A stretch of DNA of 64,000 nt. It comes from Duganella sp. 1224. Its GTDB lineage: Bacteria > Pseudomonadota > Gammaproteobacteria > Burkholderiales > Burkholderiaceae_D. Below, piece after piece: positions 26,973 through 35,336 of this stretch. The notes below the pieces were generated by a model, which was not told the DNA's origin, did not search any database, and saw only the letters and a program-made list of their open reading frames with translations. Position 1 is the first letter of the stretch, and every line of letters starts with the position of its first letter. A program made the position numbers and the translations under genes. The stretch lies in contig NZ_JACBYS010000005.1 in NCBI RefSeq assembly GCF_013408245.1, positions 186,001-250,000 on the forward strand, in the 5' to 3' direction.

Positions 26973-27875
26973 TTAGCGGTGGGAAGCGGCGCCGCACAAC
27001 AGCTGCGCGTTGGCGGCGTAGGTCTGCGTCAGCCACGCGGACACGGTTTTAAAGCGGGCGATTGAGCCGGCGTCGCGGTGGCTGAGCAGCCAGATATCGC
27101 GCAGCACCTCGACCCGGTCGCCGATGCGCTGCAAGCCCTCCTGCTGGCCCATGATGCACGGCAGCAGCGCCATGCCGACGCCGGCGCGGCAGGCGCGCAC
27201 CATCGTGCTCAGGCTGTTCACCTTGAGCACGCGGCGCGGCTGCGGCTGCATGCCGGCCAGCCATTGCATCTCGCCGGTGGCGGACAGGTTGTCGGCATAG
27301 GCGATCCACGGCTGCGTGCCCCAGCAGGCGCGTGGCGTGTCGGCAAACTGCGGATGGCCGTAGACGGCAAAACCGAGATCGCCCAGCTTGCGCATCACCA
27401 GCGCCGCGTCCTCGCCCGGCTTGCCGAGGCGCAGCGCGAAGTCGGCCTCGCGGCGGGTGAAGGACAGGTTCTGGTTTTCCGCCTGCAGCGTCAGTTGCAG
27501 GTGCGGATGCTCGGCGTGCAGCGCCGGGACATGGTCCAGCAGCCAGTAGTCGAACAGGAAATCGATGGAGGTGATGTTGACCGGGCCGGCGGTAGCATCC
27601 GCCTCCTGCGCCGAGGCTTGCAGCATGCTCTGCACGCTGCCGTACACCGCCTCGCCATGGGCCACGAACACCTGGCCGGCATCGGTCAGCTGGTAGCCGG
27701 TGTTATCGCGGATGAACAGGCGCAGCTGGAGTGCCTTTTCGGCGGCGGCGATGCGGCGGCTGATGGTCGAGGCGTCCACGCCCAGCTGGCGGCCGGTGGC
27801 GCTCATGCTGCCGCTGCGCGCCAGGGCCAGGATCAGCGGGATGTCGTTCCAGTCGAAGTCGTTGCTAGTGGGCAT
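26973..27875 (-). CDS. LysR-family transcriptional regulator
   Basis: 300 residues from ATG 27875 (MPTSNDFDWNDIPLILALARSG). Helix-turn-helix with MSATGRQLGVDASTISRRI, then a LysR effector domain. The frame extends 21 codons upstream without family similarity. It is divergent from the first alpha/beta hydrolase gene; the 155-base gap contains TGCATTTTTGCA and other short dyads, so it probably controls that hydrolase and itself. Confidence 0.88.
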   Translation of the reverse strand: MPTSNDFDWNDIPLILALARSGSMSATGRQLGVDASTISRRIAAAEKALQLRLFIRDNTGYQLTDAGQVFVAHGEAVYGSVQSMLQASAQEADATAGPVNITSIDFLFDYWLLDHVPALHAEHPHLQLTLQAENQNLSFTRREADFALRLGKPGEDAALVMRKLGDLGFAVYGHPQFADTPRACWGTQPWIAYADNLSATGEMQWLAGMQPQPRRVLKVNSLSTMVRACRAGVGMALLPCIMGQQEGLQRIGDRVEVLRDIWLLSHRDAGSIARFKTVSAWLTQTYAANAQLLCGAASHR

Positions 27876-28030
27876 GAAGGGGTCTGCATTTTTGCAAAGT
27901 GGCCTTGCAGTGTTGTCTGTTCCGCAAATGTCGGCCAAGGCCTAAGATTCACTCCATCGCAGCTGCAGTAGCAAACGACTGTAGCACAAACACTGCATAT
28001 ATATACATCGACCAAAAGGAAGAAAAGATC

Positions 28031-29008
28031 ATGAACGCTAACGTCAACCAGTCCCGCCGCACCGCTCTGTTCCACTCCGCTGGCGCCGCCGCCGCCGCCG
28101 TGGCCCTGCCACTGGCCGCGCTGGGCACCGCCGAAGCGCAAGCCGCCACCGCCAAGGGCGGCCCGGTGACCAAGACCGTCAGCACCATCACCACCCGCGA
28201 CGGCGTCGAGATCTATTACAAGGACTGGGGTCCACGCAACGGCCAACCGGTGATCCTGAGCCACGGCTGGCCGCTGAGCTCGGACAGCTGGGAATCGGCG
28301 GCGTTCTTCCTGGCCAACAACGGCTTCCGCGTGATCACCCACGACCGCCGCGGCCACGGCCGTTCGAGCCAGCCATGGGAGGGCAACGACATGGATCACT
28401 ACGCCGACGACCTGGCGCAACTGATCGAAGCGCTTAACCTGAACAACATCATCCTGGCCGGCTTCTCGACCGGCGGCGGCGAGGTGGCGCGCTACGTGGG
28501 CCGCCACGGCACCAAGCGCATCGCCAAGCTGGGCCTGATTTCGGCGGTGCCACCGCTGATGCTGAAAACCGCCGACAATCCGGACGGCACGCCGATCGAA
28601 GTGTTTGACGGCCTGCGCGCCGCCTCGATCAAGGATCGCGGCCAGCTGTACCTGGACCTGGCTTCCGGCCCGTTCTACAACTACAACCGCCCTGGCGCCA
28701 AGCCATCGCAAGGCATCATCCAGGCGTGGTACTCGCAGGGCATGCAAGGCGGCTTTAAAAACACCTATGACTCGATCAAGGCCTTCTCGGAAACCGATAT
28801 GCGTGAAGACCTGAAAAAGTTCGACAAGCCAACGCTGATCATCCACGGCGATGACGACCAGATCGTGCCGATCAAAGCCGCCGGCATTGCCTCGGCCAAG
28901 ATCGTCAAGGGGTCGAAACTGATCGTCTACCCAGGCGCGCCACACGGTTTGACCGATACGCACAAAGAGAAGTTCCACAACGACTTCCTGGCCTTCGCCA
29001 AGTCGTGA
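28031..29008 (+). CDS. Tat-exported alpha/beta hydrolase (non-heme haloperoxidase type), copy 1
   Basis: 325 residues with AAGGAAG before the ATG. The N-terminus has a Tat-like signal (QSRRTALF, then an Ala-rich hydrophobic stretch cut near AQA). The mature domain is an alpha/beta hydrolase with oxyanion segment SHGWPLSSDSW, nucleophile Ser in GFSTGGGE, acid Asp in HGDDDQIVP and His in GAPHGLTD. The family includes cofactor-free haloperoxidases/perhydrolases and esterases; the real substrate is unknown. Downstream lies a copy with an identical hydrolase domain. Confidence 0.88.
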   Translation: MNANVNQSRRTALFHSAGAAAAAVALPLAALGTAEAQAATAKGGPVTKTVSTITTRDGVEIYYKDWGPRNGQPVILSHGWPLSSDSWESAAFFLANNGFRVITHDRRGHGRSSQPWEGNDMDHYADDLAQLIEALNLNNIILAGFSTGGGEVARYVGRHGTKRIAKLGLISAVPPLMLKTADNPDGTPIEVFDGLRAASIKDRGQLYLDLASGPFYNYNRPGAKPSQGIIQAWYSQGMQGGFKNTYDSIKAFSETDMREDLKKFDKPTLIIHGDDDQIVPIKAAGIASAKIVKGSKLIVYPGAPHGLTDTHKEKFHNDFLAFAKS

Positions 29009-29050
29009 GCCGATAAAAGCCCCCGATAGGTAATACCGTTCAGTTAAGCC

Positions 29051-29138
29051 CGTCGCTCCGGCGAAAGCCGGAGCCCATAGAACGCTAGCGTGTCATGACG
29101 CAGGCTGTCCATGGATTCCGGCCTGCGCCGGAATGACT
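29051..29138 (+). repeat. Dispersed bi-palindromic repeat, copy between the tandem hydrolases
   Basis: CTCCGGC-GAAA-GCCGGAG (29056-29073) and ATTCCGGC-CTGC-GCCGGAAT (29115-29134) share layout, loops and flanks with the element at 1565-1644. It sits in the spacer that separates the duplicated hydrolase genes. Confidence 0.8.
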
Positions 29139-29190
29139 CATCAAACGCTAACTTGATGGTTTTGCCGTCAACCAGTCTTTTTTAAAAATT

Positions 29191-29283
29191 GCTTGCTATT
29201 GGATAGTGCGCGATATATATTATGCACATGGGCAGCGCATCGCGGCCCGGCAAGACCGAAAAGAATAGCTTGCTACTTAATAG
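29191..29283 (+). promoter_or_regulatory. Promoter region of hydrolase copy 2 with a 16-base direct repeat
   Basis: GCTTGCTATTGGATAG (29191-29206) and GCTTGCTACTTAATAG (29268-29283) match at 13 of 16 positions, 77 bases apart, in an AT-rich stretch just upstream of the second hydrolase. They look like two regulator sites. No such pair is seen upstream of copy 1. Confidence 0.45.
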
Positions 29284-29307
29284 TTATCTATATAAATGGA
29301 GCCCATC

Positions 29308-30303
29308 ATGAGCAAAAATACCCAAGACCAAGTAAGCCTGTCCCGTCGTTCCGCAATGTTCAGTGGCGCTGGCGCCGCTGCGGCCGCTGTCGCCGTGCCG
29401 CTGGCCGCGCTGGCGGGCGGCAGCGCGGAAGCCGCGCCGGTCGCTGCCGGCAAAGGTCCGGTGACCAAGAGCGTCAGCACCATCACCACCCGCGACGGCG
29501 TCGAGATCTATTACAAGGACTGGGGTCCGCGCAACGGCCAGCCGGTGATCCTGAGCCACGGCTGGCCGCTGAGCTCGGACAGCTGGGAATCGGCGGCGTT
29601 CTTCCTGGCCAACAACGGCTTCCGCGTGATCACCCACGACCGCCGCGGCCACGGCCGTTCGAGCCAGCCATGGGAGGGCAACGACATGGATCACTACGCC
29701 GACGACCTGGCGCAACTGATCGAAGCGCTTAACCTGAACAACATCATCCTGGCCGGCTTCTCGACCGGCGGCGGCGAGGTGGCGCGCTACGTGGGCCGCC
29801 ACGGCACCAAGCGCATCGCCAAGCTGGGCCTGATTTCGGCGGTGCCACCGCTGATGCTGAAAACCGCCGACAATCCGGACGGCACGCCGATCGAAGTGTT
29901 CGACGGCCTGCGCGCCGCCTCGATCAAGGATCGCGGCCAGCTGTACCTGGACCTGGCCTCCGGCCCGTTCTACAACTACAACCGCCCTGGCGCCAAGCCA
30001 TCGCAAGGCATCATCCAGGCATGGTACTCGCAGGGCATGCAAGGCGGCTTTAAAAACACCTATGACTCGATCAAGGCCTTCTCGGAAACCGATATGCGTG
30101 AAGACCTGAAAAAGTTCGACAAGCCAACGCTGATCATCCACGGCGATGACGACCAGATCGTGCCGATCAAAGCCGCCGGCATCGCTTCGGCCAAGATCGT
30201 CAAGGGGTCGAAACTGATCGTCTACCCAGGTGCGCCACACGGTTTGACCGATACGCACAAAGAGAAGTTCCACAACGACTTCCTGGCCTTCGCCAAATCG
30301 TAA
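29308..30303 (+). CDS. Tat-exported alpha/beta hydrolase, copy 2
   Basis: 331 residues from ATG 29308, with GGAG eight bases before; an ATG four codons earlier overlaps that site. The Tat-like leader (LSRRSAMFSG) differs from copy 1, but from the STITTRDGVEIYY segment to the last residue the protein is identical. The two genes differ at only ten bases over the last 831, all synonymous, the stop codon included. Same catalytic Ser/Asp/His motifs as copy 1. Promoter regions are unrelated, so the pair probably supplies one enzyme under two controls. Confidence 0.88.
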   Translation: MSKNTQDQVSLSRRSAMFSGAGAAAAAVAVPLAALAGGSAEAAPVAAGKGPVTKSVSTITTRDGVEIYYKDWGPRNGQPVILSHGWPLSSDSWESAAFFLANNGFRVITHDRRGHGRSSQPWEGNDMDHYADDLAQLIEALNLNNIILAGFSTGGGEVARYVGRHGTKRIAKLGLISAVPPLMLKTADNPDGTPIEVFDGLRAASIKDRGQLYLDLASGPFYNYNRPGAKPSQGIIQAWYSQGMQGGFKNTYDSIKAFSETDMREDLKKFDKPTLIIHGDDDQIVPIKAAGIASAKIVKGSKLIVYPGAPHGLTDTHKEKFHNDFLAFAKS

Positions 30304-30310
30304 GCCACCG

Positions 30311-30335
30311 CCCCGCGCACGACGCGGGGTTTTTT
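30311..30335 (+). terminator. Rho-independent terminator after hydrolase copy 2
   Basis: CCCCGCG (30311-30317), loop CACGA, CGCGGGG (30323-30329), then six T. It lies eight bases after the stop and reaches the last bases of the convergent dienelactone hydrolase gene. Confidence 0.88.
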
Positions 30336-31218
30336 ATGCCAGGCGGGCGCGCAGGAAGTCGACGGTGCGCTGCCAGGCCAGCTTGGCGGCCGCCGCGTCA
30401 TAGCGCGGCGTGGTGTCGTTATTGAAGCCGTGCTCGACGCCTTCATAGACGTGGTATTCGTACCGCACCCCCGCCTCCTTCAGTGCCTTGTCGTAGGCCG
30501 GCCAGCCGGCGCGGATGCATTCGTCCTTGCCGGCGTCGTGAATCAGCAACTGGGCCTTGATGCGCGCGGCGTCCTCGGCCTTGGGCTGGGCGCCATAGAA
30601 GGGCACGGCCGCCAGCAGATCCGGCAGCTGTGTCGCCAGGTAGTTGGCGATGCCGCCGCCGTAGCAGAAGCCCACCACGCCCAGCTTGCCGTTGCCGTCC
30701 GGCTGTTGCTGCAGCCAGCGTGCGGCGGCGATAAAATCGGCGCGCGTCTTGGTCTGGTCCAGCTTGCCGAACAGGTCGCGCGCCTTGTCCTCGTCGCCCG
30801 GATAACCGCCCAGCGGATACAGCGCGTCCGGCGCGAAGGCGATGAAACCGTCCAGCGCCAGACGGCGCGCGATGTCCTCGATGTGCGGATTCAGGCCGCG
30901 ATTCTCATGTACCACCAGCACCGTTGGCAGCTTGCCCTGGGCGCCTGCCGGCGACACAAGATAACCGCGCACCTTGCCGTTGCCCTGCGGCGACGGCAGC
31001 TCGACGTAGCGGGCGTGGATGCGCTTGTCGTCCGGTGTGACCAGCGGCGCGGCAAAGCTCGGGCTCAGCGCGGCCAGCAGGCCGGCCGCCGTGGTGCCGC
31101 CGACCGCGTAGCGCGTGGCGGACGACAGGAAATCGCGGCGGCTGATGCCGCCATGGACGTACTGGTCGAACAGCTGAAGAACTTGCGGATCGAAATCGGC
31201 GGCGGTCTTGCGGGTCAT
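30334..31218 (-). CDS. Dienelactone hydrolase family protein, Tat-type leader
   Basis: 294 residues with GGAGTGAG before the ATG. After a 24-residue leader comes a Tat motif (SRRDFLSSA) and a hydrophobic stretch. The hydrolase domain has the Cys nucleophile in GFCYGGG, and the Asp and His of the triad are in DAGKDE and EHGFNN. It resembles YghX-type dienelactone hydrolases. It converges with the hydrolase tandem and is co-directional with the TonB receptor upstream of it, 39 bases away. Confidence 0.88.
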   Translation of the reverse strand: MTRKTAADFDPQVLQLFDQYVHGGISRRDFLSSATRYAVGGTTAAGLLAALSPSFAAPLVTPDDKRIHARYVELPSPQGNGKVRGYLVSPAGAQGKLPTVLVVHENRGLNPHIEDIARRLALDGFIAFAPDALYPLGGYPGDEDKARDLFGKLDQTKTRADFIAAARWLQQQPDGNGKLGVVGFCYGGGIANYLATQLPDLLAAVPFYGAQPKAEDAARIKAQLLIHDAGKDECIRAGWPAYDKALKEAGVRYEYHVYEGVEHGFNNDTTPRYDAAAAKLAWQRTVDFLRARLA

Positions 31219-31257
31219 GTCTCACTCCATTCAACAATAAAGTGAGAGCAGTGTAGC

Positions 31258-33411
31258 CTACAGGCTGGTTTCCAGCCGCACCGAGAAGCGGGTGTAGGCG
31301 TCGCTATTGGTGTAGCGGCGCAGCGTCTGGTTGAGGCCGTAGTATTCGCTGATGCTGCGGTTGTCTTTCGCCAGCAGATTGTCGGCGCTGACGATGACGC
31401 GCTGCGTGGCGTTGACCTTCCAGTTGGCGCTGGCGTTCAGCGTGTATCGGTACGACTGATACGTGCGCTGCGTGAGGTTGTTGCGGAACCAGTCGCCCGG
31501 TAGCCAGTTGGCGTCCAGGTTCAGCTTGACCGGCGCTTCGGCCGGCGCATAGCCGGCGCTCAGCTTGGCGCGCCAGGGCAGTTGGCCGTCCAGGCGGTTG
31601 TCCGGTCCTGGCAGGTCGCGCAGCGCGGAATGCGCGTAGCCGACACTGCCTTGCAGATCCAGGTTCGGCGCCGTCTTCCACACATCGCGCAAGGCCAGGC
31701 GGCCGTCCAGATTGATGCCGCGCAGCGTGGCGTCGCCCAGATTGGCCGGCCGCACGACATAGCGCGGCACGCTGGCCCACGCCACGTTTTGCAGCGCCAG
31801 TTCGGTGCCGATCTTGTGGCGGATATCGCGCGTGTAGATTTCGATCTTGGCCTCGCTGCTGGCGCCCAGTCCGTGCGCGTAGGACAGATTGACGCCCAGC
31901 GAGCGCTCCGGCGACAGATCAGGATTGCCGGCGCTGTCGGCCGTGTCCAGCGTGTTGGCGCCGCACAGCGCGCGGTCGTAGCAGGGCGCCAGCGGGTTGA
32001 TGCTTGGGTGCAGCAGCAATTGATCGGACTCGGGCGCCTGGAAGGCGCGCGCCACCGAAGCGCGCAACTGACGCTTGCTATTGCCGTCGATCTTGTACGC
32101 CACGTGCGCCGTCGGCGACCAGACGCGGAAGCGCGGCTGGTGGTGCACGTCACCCTCGTCCAGCGCGTGTTGGCGCTGCTCGCCGGACAAGCCGAGATTG
32201 AGCGACAGGTTTTTGTTCACGCGCCACTCGTCCTGGGCAAACACCTGGTAGCGCTCGACGCGCGCGTGCGCGCTGGTGCCCAGCACAGCCTGGCTCAGGT
32301 CGGGCCGGCCGTCGATCAGATCGGTGTAATCGTTGCTGGCATCGTTCTTTACGAGCTTGAGGCCGGTGGAGACATCGTGGCCGCCGGCAACGCTGGTATT
32401 GAACGTCAGATCGAGGAAGCGGTTGATCATGTCGCGGTCGCGGCCCTGCTCACGCAAGTGATCACCCTCGGCCGACCAGTCTTCGCGCCGGTGCGTGGTA
32501 TCGTCGATGTGCATGCGGTTGAAGCGCGGCTTCAGCGACAAACGGCTGTCGTCGCTGATTTTCCACTCCCAGACGAACGGCAGACCGATCAGGGCCGAAT
32601 CCTGGCGCTGCCGGCGCGCGACCGACAAGCTGCTGTCATCCACCCAGCGCCGCTGTTCATCGCCATGGGCGCGCGTGCCAAAATACGATGCTTCCGGATT
32701 GAACGACAGCTTGTGGCGCGGATCGACGGTCCAGGCGATCTCGCTGCTGGCCATCAGCATGTCGAAGCGGCTTGCGCTCGTGGTGTCGCCCTGCAATTGC
32801 GGCGCCGGCGCCGCGCCGTTCAAACTTTGCGTCTGCTGGTACTGGGTAGCGCTGGGCGTGGTGCGGCTGCTTGCCATCAGCACGACGTTGTAGCTCAACG
32901 GCAGGCTGGACGGCAGCTGACTGCTGACCAGCGTGGCGTTGGCGCCGCCGTAGCCGGACGCGGTGGTGGCGCCGGCCTTCAACTGCGTCATCGTCTGGCG
33001 GGCGATCTTGCGGCGGATGATGTTGATGGTGCCGGCGATACCGAACGGCCCGGTGGCGGCAGTGGCGGACTTGATGATCTCGATGCGCTCCACCTGCGCC
33101 AGATCCATCGCGTAAGGATCGAAGCTGCTTTCCTTGCCGTCGACCAGCAGTTGCGTGTAGCCGGGCAGGCCGAGCAGGCCAAGGCGGCCGTCCTTGCCGA
33201 TGGTGACCGCCGGCTCGCGTTTGAGCGCATCGCCGACGTTTTGCTGGCCGCTGTCCTCCAGCGTCTTCCTGCTGATGATCAGTTTGCCGGCGACGAAATC
33301 GCGGCTCGCTTCCACATCCGTCTGACCATTGACCACGACGGTTTGCGGCCCATCCTCCGCGTACACCTGCGCCCATGCCAGCAGTAGCGCGCAGCAAATC
33401 TTCAGCTTCAT
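31258..33411 (-). CDS. TonB-dependent outer-membrane receptor
   Basis: 717 residues: signal peptide (to about AQVYA-ED), a plug domain (ALKREPAVTIGKDGRLGLLGLPGYTQLLVDG in the full protein, near 60-95; IKSATAATGPFGIAGTINII near 112-131) and a 22-strand-type beta-barrel to the C-terminus YTRFSVRLETSL. No N-terminal signalling domain is present, so it is not FecA/FpvA-like. The ligand is unknown; I see no siderophore or B12 genes nearby. A long antisense ORF is a shadow. Confidence 0.87.
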   Translation of the reverse strand: MKLKICCALLLAWAQVYAEDGPQTVVVNGQTDVEASRDFVAGKLIISRKTLEDSGQQNVGDALKREPAVTIGKDGRLGLLGLPGYTQLLVDGKESSFDPYAMDLAQVERIEIIKSATAATGPFGIAGTINIIRRKIARQTMTQLKAGATTASGYGGANATLVSSQLPSSLPLSYNVVLMASSRTTPSATQYQQTQSLNGAAPAPQLQGDTTSASRFDMLMASSEIAWTVDPRHKLSFNPEASYFGTRAHGDEQRRWVDDSSLSVARRQRQDSALIGLPFVWEWKISDDSRLSLKPRFNRMHIDDTTHRREDWSAEGDHLREQGRDRDMINRFLDLTFNTSVAGGHDVSTGLKLVKNDASNDYTDLIDGRPDLSQAVLGTSAHARVERYQVFAQDEWRVNKNLSLNLGLSGEQRQHALDEGDVHHQPRFRVWSPTAHVAYKIDGNSKRQLRASVARAFQAPESDQLLLHPSINPLAPCYDRALCGANTLDTADSAGNPDLSPERSLGVNLSYAHGLGASSEAKIEIYTRDIRHKIGTELALQNVAWASVPRYVVRPANLGDATLRGINLDGRLALRDVWKTAPNLDLQGSVGYAHSALRDLPGPDNRLDGQLPWRAKLSAGYAPAEAPVKLNLDANWLPGDWFRNNLTQRTYQSYRYTLNASANWKVNATQRVIVSADNLLAKDNRSISEYYGLNQTLRRYTNSDAYTRFSVRLETSL

Positions 33412-33474
33412 TAAAATAACGTCTATTGAGAAAACGATATTATTGCATGAAGTAAAGATGCTAAAAAGAAAATT

Positions 33475-33678
33475 TCAACGGCACTTGTCGAGGGTGCTGG
33501 CGGTCGGATTATCCGAGCGGCGACGGACGGAGGCCTTGGACAGGACGCGCAGAATCGTGTCACGCGGCACATCGTGCGCCTCCAGGAAAGCCCAGGCGGT
33601 GGCGGCGCCGCTGAGCGCATCAATGACCACAGCCTGCTCGACCGCTTCGGCGAAGCGTTGGTTGGTACGGGATTGCAT
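33475..33678 (-). CDS. Conserved-looking 67-residue protein of unknown function
   Basis: ATG 33678 is preceded by GAGGTGAG; a GTG three codons earlier is also possible. The protein (QRFAEAVEQAVVIDALSGAAT, then AFLEAHDVPRDTILRVLS) is a small, mainly helical cytoplasmic protein. I do not recognise a family. Upstream on its strand TTGATATAGTTCTATC offers a possible promoter. It lies 63 bases before the TonB receptor gene. Confidence 0.6.
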   Translation of the reverse strand: MQSRTNQRFAEAVEQAVVIDALSGAATAWAFLEAHDVPRDTILRVLSKASVRRRSDNPTASTLDKCR

Positions 33679-33883
33679 AGTTCTCACCTCGAAGAAGACT
33701 CACGGGATTGGGTGAGAACAAAACGCCGGACCGCGCAGTGTTGGGGCGCAAGCGGCTGATTGAAGATAGAACTATATCAATTTTCTGGTCGAAACTGCAT
33801 GGATACTGCCAATCGGAACGCATAGTCCGATAGGGACTGTAGATCCCCTGTGACTGCATATCTGGGGAGATCGCTAGGCTCAT

Positions 33884-33916
33884 ATAACAAAAAGCCCAAC
33901 CTCGTGAGGTTGGGCT
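33884..33916 (-). terminator. Terminator of tRNA-Thr
   Basis: AGCCCAACCTC / GAGGTTGGGCT (33893-33916) is a perfect 11-bp stem with T-rich sequence next on the minus strand, 15 bases after the tRNA 3' end. Confidence 0.85.
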
Positions 33917-33931
33917 AAGTGTTTGATTTAC

Positions 33932-34007
<76 letters not shown>

Positions 34008-34033
34008 GTGACTTTTACGGGGCGAATTATACG

Positions 34034-34519
34034 CTATTTAATACGCGTCAGGGTGGGGCGGCCGCCCTTTTTGGGCGGGTCGGTGTCGTCGCTTGGCGGC
34101 TCGGACGGCTCGGTTTTGGCCTCGCCCGCGGCGCTGGGGACGGCTGACAGCACCGGCGCGGCCGGCACGTCTTCGGCCGCTTCCGGCGCCGGCGCCGAGG
34201 GCTGGCCCAGTTGCGGTTCGAAGGCCATGCCCTGGCCGTTTTCGTTGGCGTAGATGGCCATCACGTTGTTGACCGGGATGAAGATCTCGCGCGAGACGCC
34301 GCCGAAGCGGGCGTGGAAGCGGATGCTGTCGTTGTCCATCTTCAGCCCCGAGGTGGCGCCGAAGCTGATGTTGAGCACGATTTCGCCCTTTTTGACGTAT
34401 TCCATCGGCACCGTCGTGGCGGCGTCGACCTTGACGGCGAGGTAGGGGGTGTAGCCGCTGTCCGTGCACCATTCGTAGATGGCGCGCAGCAGGTAGGGCT
34501 TGGTGGAGATTTCAGACAT
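34034..34519 (-). CDS. sspB: ClpXP protease specificity-enhancing factor SspB
   Basis: 161 residues. The N-terminal 110 residues match the SspB substrate-binding domain (KPYLLRAIYEWC, TPYLAVKVDA, IFIPVNNVMAIYANENGQGM); then a flexible Pro/Ala linker and a basic C-terminal tail, which in SspB docks on ClpX. It delivers ssrA-tagged proteins to ClpXP. It lies downstream of sspA as usual, but a strong terminator-like hairpin separates the two. Confidence 0.93.
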   Translation of the reverse strand: MSEISTKPYLLRAIYEWCTDSGYTPYLAVKVDAATTVPMEYVKKGEIVLNISFGATSGLKMDNDSIRFHARFGGVSREIFIPVNNVMAIYANENGQGMAFEPQLGQPSAPAPEAAEDVPAAPVLSAVPSAAGEAKTEPSEPPSDDTDPPKKGGRPTLTRIK

Positions 34520-34537
34520 GGGGTTCCAGACTGCGGT

Positions 34538-34581
34538 AAAAACACGGCGCGCCGCCGGCCAGGGAGCCGGCCGGCGCGCCG
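34538..34581 (-). terminator. GC-rich terminator-like hairpin between sspA and sspB
   Basis: CGGCGCGCC-GCCGGC (34545-34559), a six-base loop, then GCCGGC-C-GGCGCGCCG (34566-34581) makes a 15-bp stem with one bulged base. The minus strand continues TGTTTTT. It lies between two genes normally co-transcribed and would reduce sspB readthrough. Confidence 0.75.
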
Positions 34582-34611
34582 CGGGTCTTCAGACTAACAC
34601 GGTCGGGCCGC

Positions 34612-35223
34612 TTAACGGCGCATGACCTTTTCCGACGGCGTCAGCGCTTCGATGTAGGCCGGACGCGAGAAGATGCGCTCGGCGTATTTCATCAGCGGCG
34701 CGGCGGTCTTCGACAGTTCGATGCCGTAGTGATCCAGACGCCACAGCAGCGGCGCGACCGCCACGTCCAGCATCGAGAATTCGTCGCCCAGCATGTATTT
34801 GTTCTTCAGGAACAGCGGCGCCAGCGTGGTCAGGCGGTCGCGGATTTCGGCGCGGGCCTTGTCGTGGCTCTTGTCGTTGCCCTTGGCGCGCTCGCTTTCC
34901 AGCGTGTGCACGTGGACGAACAGTTCTTTTTCGAAGTTGAACAGCATCAGGCGGGCGCGCGCGCGCATCAGCGGGTCGGCCGGCATCAGCTGCGGGTGCG
35001 GGAAGCGCTCGTCGATGTACTCGTTGATGATGTTCGATTCGTACAGGATCAGCTCGCGCTCGACCAGAATCGGCACCTGACCATACGGATTCATGGTCGA
35101 GATATCTTCCGGCTTGTTGAACAGGTCGACATCGCGCACTTCGAAGTCCATGCCTTTTTCAAACAGGACCAGGCGGCAGCGTTGCGAAAATGGGCAGGTC
35201 GTGCCCGAGTAGAGAACCATCAT
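34612..35223 (-). CDS. sspA: Stringent starvation protein A (GST-like RNA polymerase factor)
   Basis: 203 residues with a glutathione-S-transferase-like fold: a thioredoxin-like N-terminal domain (YSGTTCPFSQRCR, NPYGQVPILVERELILYES) and an all-helical C-terminal domain. SspA binds RNA polymerase and alters promoter use under starvation. It is encoded just after the cytochrome bc1 operon, a common betaproteobacterial order. Two tandem ATGs are possible starts. Confidence 0.93.
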   Translation of the reverse strand: MMVLYSGTTCPFSQRCRLVLFEKGMDFEVRDVDLFNKPEDISTMNPYGQVPILVERELILYESNIINEYIDERFPHPQLMPADPLMRARARLMLFNFEKELFVHVHTLESERAKGNDKSHDKARAEIRDRLTTLAPLFLKNKYMLGDEFSMLDVAVAPLLWRLDHYGIELSKTAAPLMKYAERIFSRPAYIEALTPSEKVMRR

Positions 35224-35302
35224 GTTTATCGTTCCTTAGAAGAACAAAAGGGGGTGGGCCGCGAACGGATCACCCCATATCGGCCCGTCGATGCGGGCTT
35301 CG

Positions 35303-35331
35303 CAAAAACAAGCGCCGTACCAGCCGGCGCT
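35303..35331 (-). terminator. Terminator of the petABC operon
   Basis: AGCGCCG (35311-35317), seven-base loop, CGGCGCT (35325-35331), followed on the minus strand by TTGTTTTTG. It lies six bases after the petC stop and before sspA, so sspA has its own promoter or depends on readthrough. Confidence 0.8.
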
Positions 35332-35336
35332 CTCGT

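Noticed and set aside
31582..33387. 601-codon plus-strand ORF opposite the TonB receptor
   Set aside because: The receptor on the minus strand has signal peptide, plug and barrel; the ORF has none.
33620..33883. 87-codon minus-strand ORF
   Set aside because: Overlaps the better-supported 67-aa gene in another frame and covers its promoter region; no start signal.
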